Part shown: positions 47,181 through 59,270 of the stretch, piece by piece
Numbering within the stretch: position 1 is the stretch's first letter
How the letters are laid out: every line of letters begins with the position of its first letter
From: Apostichopus japonicus
Taxonomy: Eukaryota > Echinodermata > Holothuroidea > Aspidochirotida > Stichopodidae
Direction: 5' to 3'
NCBI RefSeq assembly: GCF_037975245.1
Contig: NC_092577.1
Location: forward strand, 32,614,898-32,678,897
Length of the DNA stretch: 64,000 nt
Translations under genes and position numbers: made by a program
The notes under the pieces: model-generated
Seen by the model: the letters and a program-made list of their open reading frames with translations, nothing else
Databases searched by the model: none
What the model was told of the DNA's origin: nothing

Positions 47181-50100
47181 CGTATCGGGCAGAAACCTTG
47201 AAAAAAAAAACCGAACAATTAATTATGAGAGAAAGTGAAATAAATGTAAATGTAAAATAAAAAAAAGGAAAAAAACAATATGCTGTGAAGGCTTGGCACA
47301 AGAATAGATCACTTAAGCTGAGTACCAATTGTGTTAGTTACCGTGCTGGCAGCTCCAACAGGAATATTCACACAGGTCGACGATTTGCATTGATAATACA
47401 GTTTACTGAATGGACTGCCACAGAAACTCACAACACTAGTGAGTGCTGCACACAATTATCTACAGTCTGTAAGTTAAGTGTGATCTTTGTTTCAGGTTCC
47501 AAGGTTGTTCTTATTGAAAATGAATCAATGAATAATACATGGTTCCGTGCACAACAAATGTTAGAAAGTTCTACATTCTTCCATTTGGGCTGTAATTTGG
47601 CTATCTGTCAGTATATAGCAACAGTCTTTGCTATATTCATATCTTGAATTTAACATCATAAAATGAATGACATATATCTAGTACTGTAGTGCATTGTTAC
47701 TTTATACACAGTGTTGTAGTGCTAAGAGTGGAGTTCAAAACTTGTGGGTGGCATCAGACAACTTGTTGCTAATTAATGGTTATAATACACCGTATCGAGG
47801 TACCAGTGCTGAATATTTCTTGCTCAAGGAAACTTGAAAAGGCTAAATACTGTAATGTCCATGATAATGGATAAAAAAGTGATATACACAAAAATACTTC
47901 ATGTAAATATGGTTAAATAATTATTTCAATATAACAATATTATACAGTAAGCTGTACACAGACAATCTCTCATGTGTATCTGATCAACAAACCTAACTCA
48001 ATTTTTCATGCTATAAAATATGCTCAACATTATCCCACATCCACAAACATGGTCAGTTCTAACCCCTCTACTAAATTTCAAGATTTTAAATTTAAGCCTG
48101 TACTATACAGATGGCATCAGGCTATTAGACAATATTAAATTCATGTCTCATGAATGTTTAAATTGCAGTATTATACTATACCTTCTTTAACGATTATTGT
48201 CCTGGGCAAAAAAAAAAACTCCCAAAATTTGATTGCTGAAACACTCTGCTTTCTATTTCTTATTTCCAAATAAGCAAAAAACACATTAAAGGCAAAAGTA
48301 ATATTTTAATACCTTTAAATAGTTGTTTTGTTGTTGTTGAAATCCTGAAATGTTGTGAATGTACCAATTGGCAATTATACCAAACTCTGCCAGAGGAGAT
48401 CCAGAGACTAAACTACTCTGGTCTCTGATTTCCTTCAAACTACTGTCTTTAATTTAAACCACCAGCATATTTGAGTGTTGCATTCTCGACTTACAACGAT
48501 GAGCCATACTACCCTGAAGATCTTCGCTAAGAGCCATTCAAGAACCTTTTACAAAGCGATCACAGATATTTCATGAGGAAATGAACTTTAGAGATGTTGG
48601 GCAAAGAAGGGTCACATCAATACAATATCCTTACTAAAGCCAGAATCATCCACTAATCAGAAACGCTTTTATATAGAAAGGGCATTATCTGACCTATTGT
48701 CACAAATGGACCTTCTGACAACCCTTACAAACTTAATGATGGGGGCTATGTTGTTCAGATCTTTCTGCATTAATTGGCTTAAAATACTTCATACATGCAC
48801 CACTTGCAATCGACAAAGGGGTTTAACTGACCTGTATTTTATTAGCATTTAATAGCTTTTCATGATTATAGGTGAACAAATGACAGGGTAAACCACACAG
48901 TGGCTGAGTGGCAATATTTCTTGTACCTTGGTTTGATCTGGAAAATGGTTAATTAGAGCGCAATATTTTAGCTATTTTTTAGGGATCAGATTCTCAATTG
49001 ACAAGAATATATGGAAGGAGTAAGGCAGAGCATCCTGGTTCACATGAACCTGAGTGTTTTAACTAAGGGACATACCGATATTCTAGTTCACATTCCAATA
49101 TGTGGGATAATGAATATTCATGACATTAGAAGATGTTCCCCAATGAGCCGAACTTTACAAAAAAGCCTCCGCCCTCATATAAATTAATGCAAACCCTGAG
49201 CAGTGATTTCTTCTTCATTTAAAATTAAATGTAAAGTCCTCAGCACTTGTAAGAAATTAAATGCATGTTCAAATTGCATGGAAAAAAGTTAAATTTTACA
49301 ATTTACAATATCAAAGAAAATATTTCAAGGCAACCAATTTGCCTTAGAAGTTATAATGTAATTTAACAAAATTTGTATTCCACTCTGAACACTGGGCACT
49401 AGTCTAAACAATTGTTTTCCTAATTGGTATAAGATAAAACAACAATTTAGTTGAAAATAAATGAAAGTGTCGACAAAATTCCTGCCAAAATAAAATTGTT
49501 AGCAAACTGCTTATCCACTAGAGAGCCTGTGTAGGAGAACATGTGTAAAAGTAAGTTGGCCTGACGTTTTGATCCTAGCAGGATCTTCTTCAAAGGCTAA
49601 TAAAAAATTAAAAAATCCTGCCAAGCGGATTAGTTTGCAATTAATTCAATTCATCAAATTGGCATAGTTACTTGGCTGAGTGTTGCAAAAAAGTCAGTTT
49701 TAGTCAAGTCCCAATTAGTCCATATTTATCATGTCATGTCAAGTCAAGACCTATGTCATTTGATCTTAATACAACTCTTCTCACAAGTCATTTGATTTAA
49801 ATTTATTGCAAGTCAAGTCACAAGTCAAATATTTGGCAAACTATATAATGGCAACTTATAATATGTCATACAGTGTTGTAGTAATAGATGTAGGTCTAGC
49901 TAAAATCATTTCAACAAGGCATCTTTGTGAAGTGATGCCAGTCTGGCGAATGACCTACAGGTTCCAGTGAGCTCTAGTTGTGCAATGCAAATCATGAGAT
50001 GATTCATGTTGTCTAGAGTAGTCTTAAATGGATTGGATAGCAAAGTTGCACAGTACAGTACATATATGCTGTGCACAGTGTTGCTAATAACTTCAGTATA

Positions 50101-51357
50101 TGTTCTGTAGGCCTACTTTATGATCAATAAAAATACAGTAAATATCAAAATGATCTGAATATTATTCCAAAACAGACGCTCAGCGCCTCTCTCTCAAAGC
50201 AGCATATGAACATATGATACAGGTCTATTATAGTAAAATAACTGAGGATTTGACAGAACATTATTGTTAGTTATTTACTGACCATACAGTAGCTCTATGC
50301 AATCTAAGGTTACTATTAAATATTGTACTATGGGGGAGGGGGTGGGGGGGAAGGAGAGGGATTGTCACCAGACCTATAATAACCATGTATCAAGATTCAA
50401 ATGATAAAACAGCATTATAAAGTAATAATCACAACACGTATCAGTTCTCTCTCTGCATACTGTAGGTTATGTCGCTATTTAAGAGAAATTTAAATTCAGT
50501 CATTGAGTTTTATGTACTGAAAGTAAAACGTATAGCACAAATTAGTCAATGGACCATCAAACATATCCTGGCAAAGAAAAATGAGATATGTTTTGACATT
50601 AAGATATCAATTGATGCAATATCGTCTTTGTGATGAATATGGATACTCTTTGATCCTTTTTTAGGCACGAAACTCAATGCAACCAGTCAGGGATAATAGG
50701 TGATTATGAAAAGCTTGTCTAAATTTAGAAGTTGTAATGTGGCAAGATCGGAAAGCTTCGGGCTCAGTAGTGATATGTTGTGTCTCGATGAGTATTGTCA
50801 CACATTGACATTGAAAAGTGCTTGTGCAAGAAACAACAAGTGTCTGTCTGCCTTTGATGATTCAATAAAAGTGATATTGAGAACAAAACAAACTGAATAT
50901 TTGTTTACATGGTGCATCAACTTCAATCTTTTCAAGGGCTCCTTTTATTAACAAATTGTCTCTCTTCTGGTATTGTCAACAGGTTAAGGGCAAACCAAGT
51001 CAAAGTCACTTGTTTCATTGAAAGTCAAGTAAAGTCACAAGTTGGTTCTGCCCCCCCCCCCCCCACCCGACCCCTATCCCAGTCAAGGCATTTATCTGCT
51101 GCATGTAAACTAAAACTTGAACCAACAATTGGGCGGTGTTTATCTTAAGTTGTTACTCATCAGAATCCAATTACTAAATACTAGCAGTAACAGCAACAAG
51201 ATATGCTTAGAGTTAGACCTAGGTATACACAGTTAGGCTAAGTAACTAAGAGTAGACCTGTGTACTGTTGGTCACATGTCTGCGTTTTTGCATACAGTAC
51301 AAGGTATACTTAGGCTAGGCCTAGCCTAACTGTTGCAGTTTGAGGGAAAGTTTTTAC
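47181..51357 (-). other. Probable FDFT1 5' UTR intron; otherwise no gene recognised
   Basis: The acceptor 16 bases before the FDFT1 ATG implies an upstream noncoding exon. A CAG|GTAAAA donor at 51358/51357 is a reasonable partner but not proven. Contents: hammerhead-like repeat copy B, AAGTCAAGTCACAAGTC-type repeats at 49690-49840 and 50990-51045, and poly-G/C tracts near 50332 and 51050. Confidence 0.4.
49499..49600. mobile_element. Hammerhead-like repeat, copy B
   Basis: Shares CTGCTTATCCACTAGAGAGC and GTAAGTTGGCCTGACGTTT with copy A. On the minus strand the hammerhead-like unit reads AGCCT-TTGAAGA-A-GATCC-TGCTA-GGATC-AAAA-CGTC-AGGCC: stem I (GCCT/AGGC) pairs perfectly, but the core C is T and the first G of GAAA is A. 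Lies in the probable 5' UTR intron of FDFT1, in sense orientation. Confidence 0.8.
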
Positions 51358-51600
51358 CTGTGACTGTGCAGGTGCCTAACGTTTAACCTAACGTTATGTC
51401 AAAGTTAAATTTCCGGACCCAAAACGGGTCGGCGTGTAGCTTTGCCTGTTGTTTATCTGAGATGTCAAATATCACGTCTTTCCACGAAATGCTTTATTAT
51501 TTTCGTTAACAACGTTGATGCCCACATACACCCAGAGCGACTTGTAGCCAAGGTTACTTTTTGCCTAATACTATTACTAGTAATATTGTCCAGATAATAA
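51358..51600. promoter_or_regulatory. Candidate shared FDFT1/MEA1 upstream region
   Basis: Lies between the divergent genes. GC is higher and CpG more frequent than nearby (CGGACC, ACGGGTCGGCGTG, CACGTC). A minus-strand donor-like CAG|GTAAAA ends at 51358. A bidirectional promoter is plausible from gene arrangement, but no TATA box or start site can be fixed. Confidence 0.3.
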
Positions 51601-52288
51601 TTACGATGAATGTGTCATGTATGTTTCGTCTGGAAAGTTAAACTGGGCCCCATAACCTTTATTGTTATTAGCATGATTAATAAAATCAATTTTGCGGTGT
51701 ATATTTGATAAAACAAGAAATATACTAGGTCTTAAATTTCGATGAACTTGTTTTGATCTTCTAGCAAATATTGTATCACAATTGGTCACGGATCATAGTT
51801 GTATTATTTACATAAATATGCTAGATTTCTATAGCACTCGGCGTACCAAGAAATGGTAGAGTCGATGTTTTCTAGACAGTGTTATCATTTTTGACAGAAA
51901 AAGTCTAATAACTTGCTCAACTGGTACGTATTTGAAAACTGGCTGTTACCGAATAATCGCTCTTCATGAAAAACGATGTGATGTGGTAATACTGGTTGGA
52001 ATAAGATTATATGACATTAGCTCAAGTACAAACCTATCGTTAGGCCTAGTACTAGCTTTGGTAAGGCATAATATACATTGTGAATAAGATTAGTGCTATG
52101 CATAGGCCTAAGCCTTTCAATGTACTAATTTTAGTCTGTGGGTGACATACGTCAAGAAAAGTTATACCAAGAAATACGTGTTTTATGTTTGACATTACCA
52201 AACTCCCCGATTTCCTGGGACAGTCATTCATGACTCACAGATTTCATCTGCTGTATGTCATATGGAAAATGCTTAGGCCTAGTAATAA

Positions 52289-52341
52289 AGTCAGTATTGC
52301 GAAGTTCGAACACCCCTACACGATTTCACCATGACAACCTA
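52289..52341. mobile_element. Fragment of the 63613-type inverted-repeat element
   Basis: AGTCAGTATTGCGAAGTTCG...CACCCCTACACGATTTCACC matches the reverse complement of 63770-63850 with one internal deletion. Confidence 0.6.
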
Positions 52342-53149
52342 TATGAACTACTGTAGCCTATCAAACGTTTTAATGCTTCTTCACAACAAGACTGGAGACA
52401 TGAACAAGTTTGAAGATGACATTATTGATGCCACATGCTTGACATTTTAACGTTTGTATGACCATGTTGGTTTTCTATGAAAATCGGTTTTGCAAAGCTG
52501 AATCTAAAATATTGACCTTTTTTTGTTAACATGATGCAACACTGTCATTGGTTTTCAGTGTTGACATCTTTAAATCGGAAAAGCAAAAAAAAAAGGAAAA
52601 AGAAAAAAAAAAGTGAATGGTTTCAATTTCTAGTGGTTTAATCACCTACAGGTACTGACAAAATGACATTCCCATAGCAAAACTTCCAAACCATGATATC
52701 TCCCATAGAAATCACAATTTTTCTTGTATTTGGCTTCAACACCACAGATCTCTGTAAAGATTACTTGATTATTTCAATGTGATGGTTGGGCTTGCTTAAA
52801 CCCTTTGAATAAAATCTCCTCATAAGACACTGTTAATTTGAACCTAGTTTGATGGTTCAGGCTCCATTTACTTTCTGAAGAAAGAAAACTGTATTTATAT
52901 CCATTCCTGAAATGCTCAATATATATACAGTTGGGACACAGAAAGAATGAAACAAAAGTTTTAAAGTTTCAATGTTGAATAAATTTTGAAATTAAAAGAT
53001 ATTAAGGCCATTTTATCTTTGATGTAATTTCCCATCTTAGGTGAGATCCACTTGCTCCTGTTTCCACTCTACTTCCTACAACCAGGGACTTGCAACACTC
53101 TGCTAAAGCGTACCGATCATTTTGTCGGTATCGACAACAAACACGAGTC

Positions 53150-53344
53150 ATGAGCCCTTTTACGGAGGGCGATATACCGATGGACGGTGACGATGAAGAT
53201 GATCTCCCACCGCTGCCAAATGGCGTGATAAATGTTGAAGTAGAGGACAGTGATGACGATGAATTCAGTGATGGATCGGAAGGTGACGGAGAGGAGACGG
53301 GTCACACAGGTTACCAGTTATTGTCTCAGGATGTGGAGTCGGAG
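53150..53344 (+). CDS. MEA1: MEA1 coding exon 1
   Basis: 65 codons from ATG 53150 (context GAGTCATGA) to GAG before GTAAAT. Encodes the acidic N-terminal half ending LLSQDVESE. Confidence 0.88.
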
Positions 53345-54609
53345 GTAAATTGTTAAGTATAAGGAGGGGTAAAGGGGAGGGGAGGGGTGGGGATGGTTAG
53401 AATAGAGGGGTATTGTGGAGATGAGAATCCAATATTGTGTCAGGTAGAAAGAAGGTTTACAATTGTTTTTGTGTAAAGTGTGGGGGAGGTTGAAGAAGCC
53501 AGTTACATGCCCGGGGCATTAAAAGTAGAAGGGATGGAATGATTTGTGGTGGAGTCAAAAAACGGGGAGGGATTTGGAATGGGTAGGGGTTCCCTCATTA
53601 TTGAAAGGATAGATGCATTTGTTTTGGTATAGGGGCTGCTGTCTCAGGATGTAGGGTAGTATGTAATGAGAATAGTATAAAGGGGTGGAATGGTTTGTGA
53701 TGCTGTTAATGGGTAGGGGGCGGGGGAGGGGAGGATACTAACAGGGACTTGAGGAGGGTTGGCATTTAACTTCTGTAGGTATAGATTTGAAATGCAAAAG
53801 GAACAGAATTGACGGCTTGGAGTAATCTGGGAGGAAACGAGTGAGTTAGGATTGAGTTTAGTGGTTGGTGGGTTTCGGGAGGAGTGTTAGCAAGTGGCGT
53901 CAAATAGTTTGACAAGATGTGTGTATTTTAAAATTAACATAATCTAAAAGAAATGAACTGATGGAATTGTTTGAAACTCCTGGTGAAATGAGGGGGGTCA
54001 AGTTTGGGGAAGGGTCAAGGGTGGGAGAGAGGGAAGGGAAGTGGCCGTAGGTAGGTGGTAGTCCGTGGTAATCCATTCGTTTTCTGAAGATATGCAGTAT
54101 GTTCAGAACTGTTAAATATGAATACAAAATATTCTCAAAAAATAACAGTTAGGCTTTTGCTTACTGGATATCTTCATAGTACCTTAGTGAAAAATTGAAT
54201 TCCTTCATGACATTTCTTCCAAATGGCTTTTGCATCCTCCCTGTCTTTCAATTTCCTGCAGATTCCACCAGAAGATATCGAACATTCCCACGACGAATCT
54301 AATCCTTCCCACGTCGACCTGCCTAGTCATCTAGCGAATTTGATGCCCTCTCAGAGTGTAGAGCCAGACCCAGCAGCCTGCGTCAGCTACCGAGATACAC
54401 AGTCGGAACAGGAGAGCAGGAAACGAGGCATGGCTGCCGACGAACAAATTAAACTGGCTATGACCGGGGTTACACTACCCCCTTCTAATGCTCCGTCATG
54501 GGTCACCACTTTAGACGAAGATGAATGGAAGAAGATTCTGCAGAGGAGTATGAAAGAACACACAAGAACTGACGGAGATAAAGGCAAAGATATCAACCCA
54601 AATAGGTGA
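53150..54609 (+). CDS. MEA1: Male-enhanced antigen 1 homologue, two coding exons
   Basis: Coding exons 53150-53344 and 54262-54609, joined phase 0 (GAG|GTAAAT ... TTTCCTGCAG|ATT), giving 180 residues (human about 185). The ATG at 53150 is the first in the exon; the frame upstream opens only at TTG and follows a likely acceptor (CATCTTAG, 53040), so an untranslated exon probably precedes. Residues 1-60 are very acidic (DGDDEDDLPPLP, EDSDDDE), then TGYQLLSQD matches human GYSYQPLNQD. The C-terminal signature at about 122-160 (MTGVTLPPSNAPSWV ... DEDEWKKIL) matches human MAGVSLPAPGVPAWA ... DAQWEDVV. Exact biochemical role is unknown; the mammalian gene is noted for testis expression. A small soluble, largely disordered protein with no membrane segment. 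AATAAA signals at 55397 and 55735 are possible 3' ends. Confidence 0.9.
54262..54609 (+). CDS. MEA1: MEA1 coding exon 2 (terminal)
   Basis: 115 codons and TGA after the TTTCCTGCAG acceptor, starting IPPEDIEHSHDES and holding the conserved C-terminal MEA1 block. The stop overlaps a GTGA word (AATAG|GTGAAA), so an additional 3' splice choice cannot be excluded but no further exon is recognised. Confidence 0.88.
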   Translation: MPPEDIEHSHDESNPSHVDLPSHLANLMPSQSVEPDPAACVSYRDTQSEQESRKRGMAADEQIKLAMTGVTLPPSNAPSWVTTLDEDEWKKILQRSMKEHTRTDGDKGKDINPNR

Positions 54610-54953
54610 AATTAGTTCACACTTTTTTTGGCACAACCATGTTTATCATTTAATTTTCTTGTCGTTACATTAGCTTGGGAAGGAGAAGGGGAGTGGATAT
54701 ACGATAAGAAAAAGAACATTGGTCCAACCAGGCGGTGTGATGCGAGTATCGATGAAAGGAACAGTTCAGCTGCTTAGCCACAGGAGGGAAGAAGAGGGCT
54801 AATCAGGAGAGACTGCCATCCAGAGTTATCTCTAAAGGAGAAAAGTATCATAAAGCAAATTGGGTGAAAGTACAGTACCATTTTATGCAGTCATGTTATT
54901 CATATGTATTGTAAATACTAGTTTCAACTTTGTTACGTTCTAATGGTTCTATG

Positions 54954-55278
54954 CCACGGTTTCCCTAACTTTTTCCCCCCACGAAACCCCTGTGGATGTC
55001 AGAGTTGTCCACGAACCCCAAATTTCGAGACAAGATCTGAGTCATTATTATACTATAATATTCATAACGGTTTTTCATAAAAGATCAAGTTCATAGCGTA
55101 ATATTGTAATGAAAACAAAACAAAAAGAGTTTGTCGATAGGTACGACTTTTGTACATTTACTAAATTATATGATATATCAGATTTTAGTTCAACAAAATG
55201 TACTCTAGTTTTGACTTTCAGAAACATCTCCCGAACCCCCTTGAATGGACTCCTGGGGGTTCATGTACCCCAGTTAGG
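54954..55278. mobile_element. Nonautonomous hAT-like element (325 bp) with 8-bp target duplication
   Basis: Flanked by perfect GTTCTATG direct repeats (54946-54953 and 55279-55286), the 8-bp length typical of hAT transposons. The left end starts CCACGGTTTCCCTAAC and the right end finishes GTACCCCAGTTAGG, with CGAACCCC and GAACCCCC words inside. The terminal inverted repeats are weak. No transposase. Downstream of the MEA1 stop. Confidence 0.65.
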
Positions 55279-55874
55279 GTTCTATGTGAAGAAGAGTGAA
55301 ATTCGTTTGTGATGGAAACTGAAAGGTTAAAGGCACACTCTCAGCTAGGAAATTGCTAAAATCAAAAATCTTGTCTCAACGTATTCCCCGATTAAAAATA
55401 AAAACAGTGCTGCCCTCTTCTCACAGCGGCAACATATTCATTTCTTTAATATGGCATTCTCATCCTTAGCTATAAATAACATACGCAAATGGGTACCGTT
55501 ACCGCGAAGGTATCACGTTTCCGAGATTATAATCTGCCTCTCAGTGTTGCGTAACCAATAGGCATACTGTGTAATTGTACTGTGCTATGCGAGTTACGCA
55601 ATTTTTCAATTGGCTATATGGAACAGTGCATATTGTACTGCTGGGAAAACGCTATACCAGCTCGTAGGAGCAGGTAGTTGTTATGGGCCGTATGATCTCG
55701 TGCTGCCGATTTTTGTTGGAGAAATTGCTGAAGAAATAAAATGCGAATAGTTTCGTCGTGTAAATCTCTATAAACATGTGACTGAATGTGTGCTGCTTAT
55801 GTACTGTTATTTGACGAAACGACTTGCTTCTGGCCTAACGTTCTTCAATACTTGAGTTCAAAATAAAATAAAAC

Positions 55875-55992
55875 TGAGCAAACAGCTTATCCACTAGAGA
55901 GCCTGTGTAGAAAAAACACGCACATAATACAGACAGGTTAATGAGCATGGTGAACACAAAGAGATAGATGTAAGGGGATTAGTAGACAAGGG
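55875..55992. mobile_element. Hammerhead-like repeat family, copy C (hammerhead deleted)
   Basis: Starts with CAGCTTATCCACTAGAGAGC like copies A and B, then jumps to the reverse complement of the central part of copy A (GACAGGTTAATGAGCATGG through AGTAGACAAGG). The hammerhead-like segment is absent. Confidence 0.8.
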
Positions 55993-56360
55993 ATGGAGAG
56001 AAGAATGAAAGATAAAAACCAACAGGGGAAGAGGAGAGGTAGGAGATAAACAGTGGAGGGACAAAGAGAGGATTAAGGGAAGGGGTAGGGAATAAACTGG
56101 AGAAGGACAAAGACAGAAAAGTGTGGAGAAAAAAGGGGTGGAAAAAGCTATGAGAAGAGGAGTAAAGGGGGGGGGGCAAGGGGAGAAGGAGGGGAATGAA
56201 GAAAAGTTAGTCATGCCCTTCCTGAATGTTGAGACCATGAGGTTGAATGGTGAGAAGGCGTAGCATCCACAACCTCTCTCTGCTGATTCGCACTAGCTCA
56301 GGACGGCTACCTAAGGATTCAATCCCCTATAGAGACATGTCGTTAATGGTATGGTTGCAT

Positions 56361-56855
56361 AGCTCCCAACTCTTGAGAAGGCAAATGCTGGTCCATGCCA
56401 CGAATTGCCGTCCTGGGGGTGGGGTATATGGGGGGTGTCTCCCTCCCCTTTTGATTTTTTTTGGAATCCTGGTGATGCCTACATGTAAAATGGTGGCACC
56501 TAAAGGCTTTTGTCACCCAAAATTTTCTGAGAAATATGCATTTTTTTGTGTGAAACATCAATAAATTGAATAGTAGGTGATAATTCATTCTTGCCCGTGG
56601 CATGAAAATGTTCGCTGCTCGCCCCAATGAAATGAAATATTGCCTAATTTGAGGTTCAAATGATAGTGTAAAAGAGGTTTTATACTCTATTATGCTAAAT
56701 GCTAAAGAAATGATGGTTGCTTAGTCAAAATTTGATGCAATTTTTTTATGTATACTTGTCAATTACAATGCAGTTTTTGGGACGACTGCGTGGGTCAGGG
56801 GGTTTGGGTGTTAGAATGCGGGTCCAACCCGCGAATTGCGGGTCAGTTGGGAGCT
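56361..56855. mobile_element. Putative inverted-repeat element, 495 bp
   Basis: AGCTCCCAACT at 56361-56371 faces AGTTGGGAGCT at 56845-56855 (perfect 11 bp), with a further internal match (GAATTGCCGTCC versus CGCGAATTGCGGG). No clear target duplication and no transposase. Plausible MITE. Confidence 0.45.
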
Positions 56856-59029
56856 CTGTGTTGGGAAGGTTAAAGTGTTCTCCAAAAAAAACCAAAAGAT
56901 GAATGACCTTCAACACAGGGGTAAACTGGACTCCTCCAGCTGCCTTTACTACATTTTACTGCATTACTACAAACATATGGTGGCTTCCACGCCAACTCTC
57001 GACCAGAGTATGCTGTATTGGCCCGAAACAAACCAGATATTCAAATATGGTTACCTTTGGCCAAAGTTTTGAAACTGGTTTTATTACCACCTTCCAGGAA
57101 ATTTACCTCACTGGGACATTCAGGCATCTTATGCTTTCAATTAGAATGCCTTAGAACAATTTGGAAAGTAAAGACCTCTAGGAACATATTAAATATTCTA
57201 GCAATTATAGCATGCTAAATTGGGGCCAATACTACATAGCCTACCTTGAAAATATCCTGTAACCTACTCTGGATGAACACTATCTAATATGGAAGAAATG
57301 CTTTGGTTAAAGTATGAATATGGTCACTTGAACATTAAGAAATGCAAGTGAGATAGTGGTAAGTTTTCCCTGCTCATGGTTATTGTAGTTGAACTCAATG
57401 TATAGAACTGTACAGATGCAATCAATGTGTTAAAAATAAAAACATGTTACAATACTGACTTGTAAACCTAACTATAGAATAAGCAATACAAACAATAGTA
57501 GTGCAGTGTTTCACATACGGAATGCAAGAACATATACCCAAATAAGGCTAGGAGACGCCATGCCTCCATTGTGGAACTTCTCCATGACAAGTATAGCAGC
57601 TTTACATGCAAAAGAAACTTTGCCAAAACTTCAAAAGACCCTATAATGTCCCCTGCATTTCAAACATCTCCATCTGCCACTATCTCCATCTGCCACTGGG
57701 GTTATCACGAGAGCACTGAATGAACTGTTTTATCACTACTAGCTGCAAGTTAGAGTACCTCTTCAACCCTCTATGACATCACAATATATGTTATGTTAAA
57801 TTGATCTCACACAATACAAAATAAAGACAAGTTATTCTGTACCAACCATAAATAACCCAAGATCAATGTCACATTAGAACTACTGGTATGACTGAACAAA
57901 CTACAGTATTTAAACAGATCAGATATTGCTATCATGGAAAGCCAAATAGCGTACAATAAAGTATGTAGTGAAACCAATATTCAATCATTTAGTTAATTAA
58001 TATGACACAGTTGTAACTGATGACATCAATTATGTAGTTTACTTACACTATGAATGAACATGCAAATAAATGCTAAATACTACAGAAAGGAGAAGGATAC
58101 ATAACGCACTGAATGCAACAATCAATGTTTGACACCATGCAGAAGATAAATTCTTATGATACATTGCACTAGCTTAGTAACTTCATTTTACTGAGACACC
58201 ATGTTTGTTGTTGTCTGTTATGGTACAGTTTGTTCAATTGTCTTGAAGCCTTGTGATATCTACATTCTGTTTACTTGTTACTCCCATTGTCCACTCTTGT
58301 GTCCTTGATGTATGGTATTTAAATAAGCTGAGAAACTGCTTTGACATCAGCTATTTCAAAATTGTCCGTATCCATGTTAACAACGTTCACTATGCAAATC
58401 CATAGCTTTCACTGGAGAACAAGAAATATGACAATCATCTTACGTAAAGTAGAGAAGCACACATTTATTAATGAAACAATCCAACACAAATGCTTCCAGT
58501 TCCAACCCTTATATCTGCTTGCAAAACATCCATCATGCCATAACGCTATGCTGTGCAGTACTGTTCCTCTAAAGGATGTTCTGTACATCTGTAATGTGAA
58601 ATGAAAATGGAAAAAAAGACATATTTATGGCATTGTGTGAGGACAGAAGTGTCACAAAGATATACCTGTTCAAATGATTTTCCAAGATATGATTTATTTG
58701 ATTTTAATTGCAAAAGAGACATTCAGGCTCATAGCCAAGGTAACTGGGTTGGAGCCAGCATAAATGTTATGTTTGTTTATTCACTGAGATTGTAACTTGC
58801 ACTCATTGTAATAACTAAAAATTATTGTTCAAATCTGGGTGAAAGTAGACCCCTTAATGATGCCCCTAACATGTTAAACTAGAAATATAGCTCACACTCA
58901 AAATTTGCCAAAAATGTCAATGTCTTTGCTGATATGAAACTATATGCACATGACAACCTGATCAGATGACAACTACAGTATAGGCAGTTAAGAGTAACTA
59001 TCTTTAAGCAGTGTAAGTTAGTGCTGTGC

Positions 59030-59098
59030 CGTTTACACGTTTAAACGAACGAAACATCGTTTAAACGTTTAATAAAACCTTATGAACGTTTAAACGAA
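59030..59098. repeat. Cluster of GTTTAAAC palindromes
   Basis: ACGTTTAAACGA-type words occur at about 59038, 59068 and 59087, with a near-match TTTACACG at 59032. Spacing is irregular (about 20-30 bases). AT-rich with no coding potential. Confidence 0.7.
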
Positions 59099-59270
59099 AC
59101 TATGATATCAACTGAAAATTAAATTGTCAAAAATCGCGTATCAATTCCCGTGTTTATTTTGTCTACTACGCGAAATAACAAAACAACTTACGATCAGTCG
59201 AATCATAAACCGCGAACGTAATCCTTCTTTTGTCCCCCCCCCCCCCCCCGATGTATCCGGCGATATGAAT

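Noticed and set aside
47285-47647. 120-residue plus-strand ORF near FDFT1 exon 1
   Set aside because: Non-ATG start for most of its length, no similarity recognised, and located antisense in the FDFT1 5' intron; probably chance.
53090-53149. Longer N-terminus for MEA1 starting MQHSAKAYRS
   Set aside because: The first codon there is TTG, not ATG; the first ATG is at 53150, and the upstream bases follow a probable splice acceptor.
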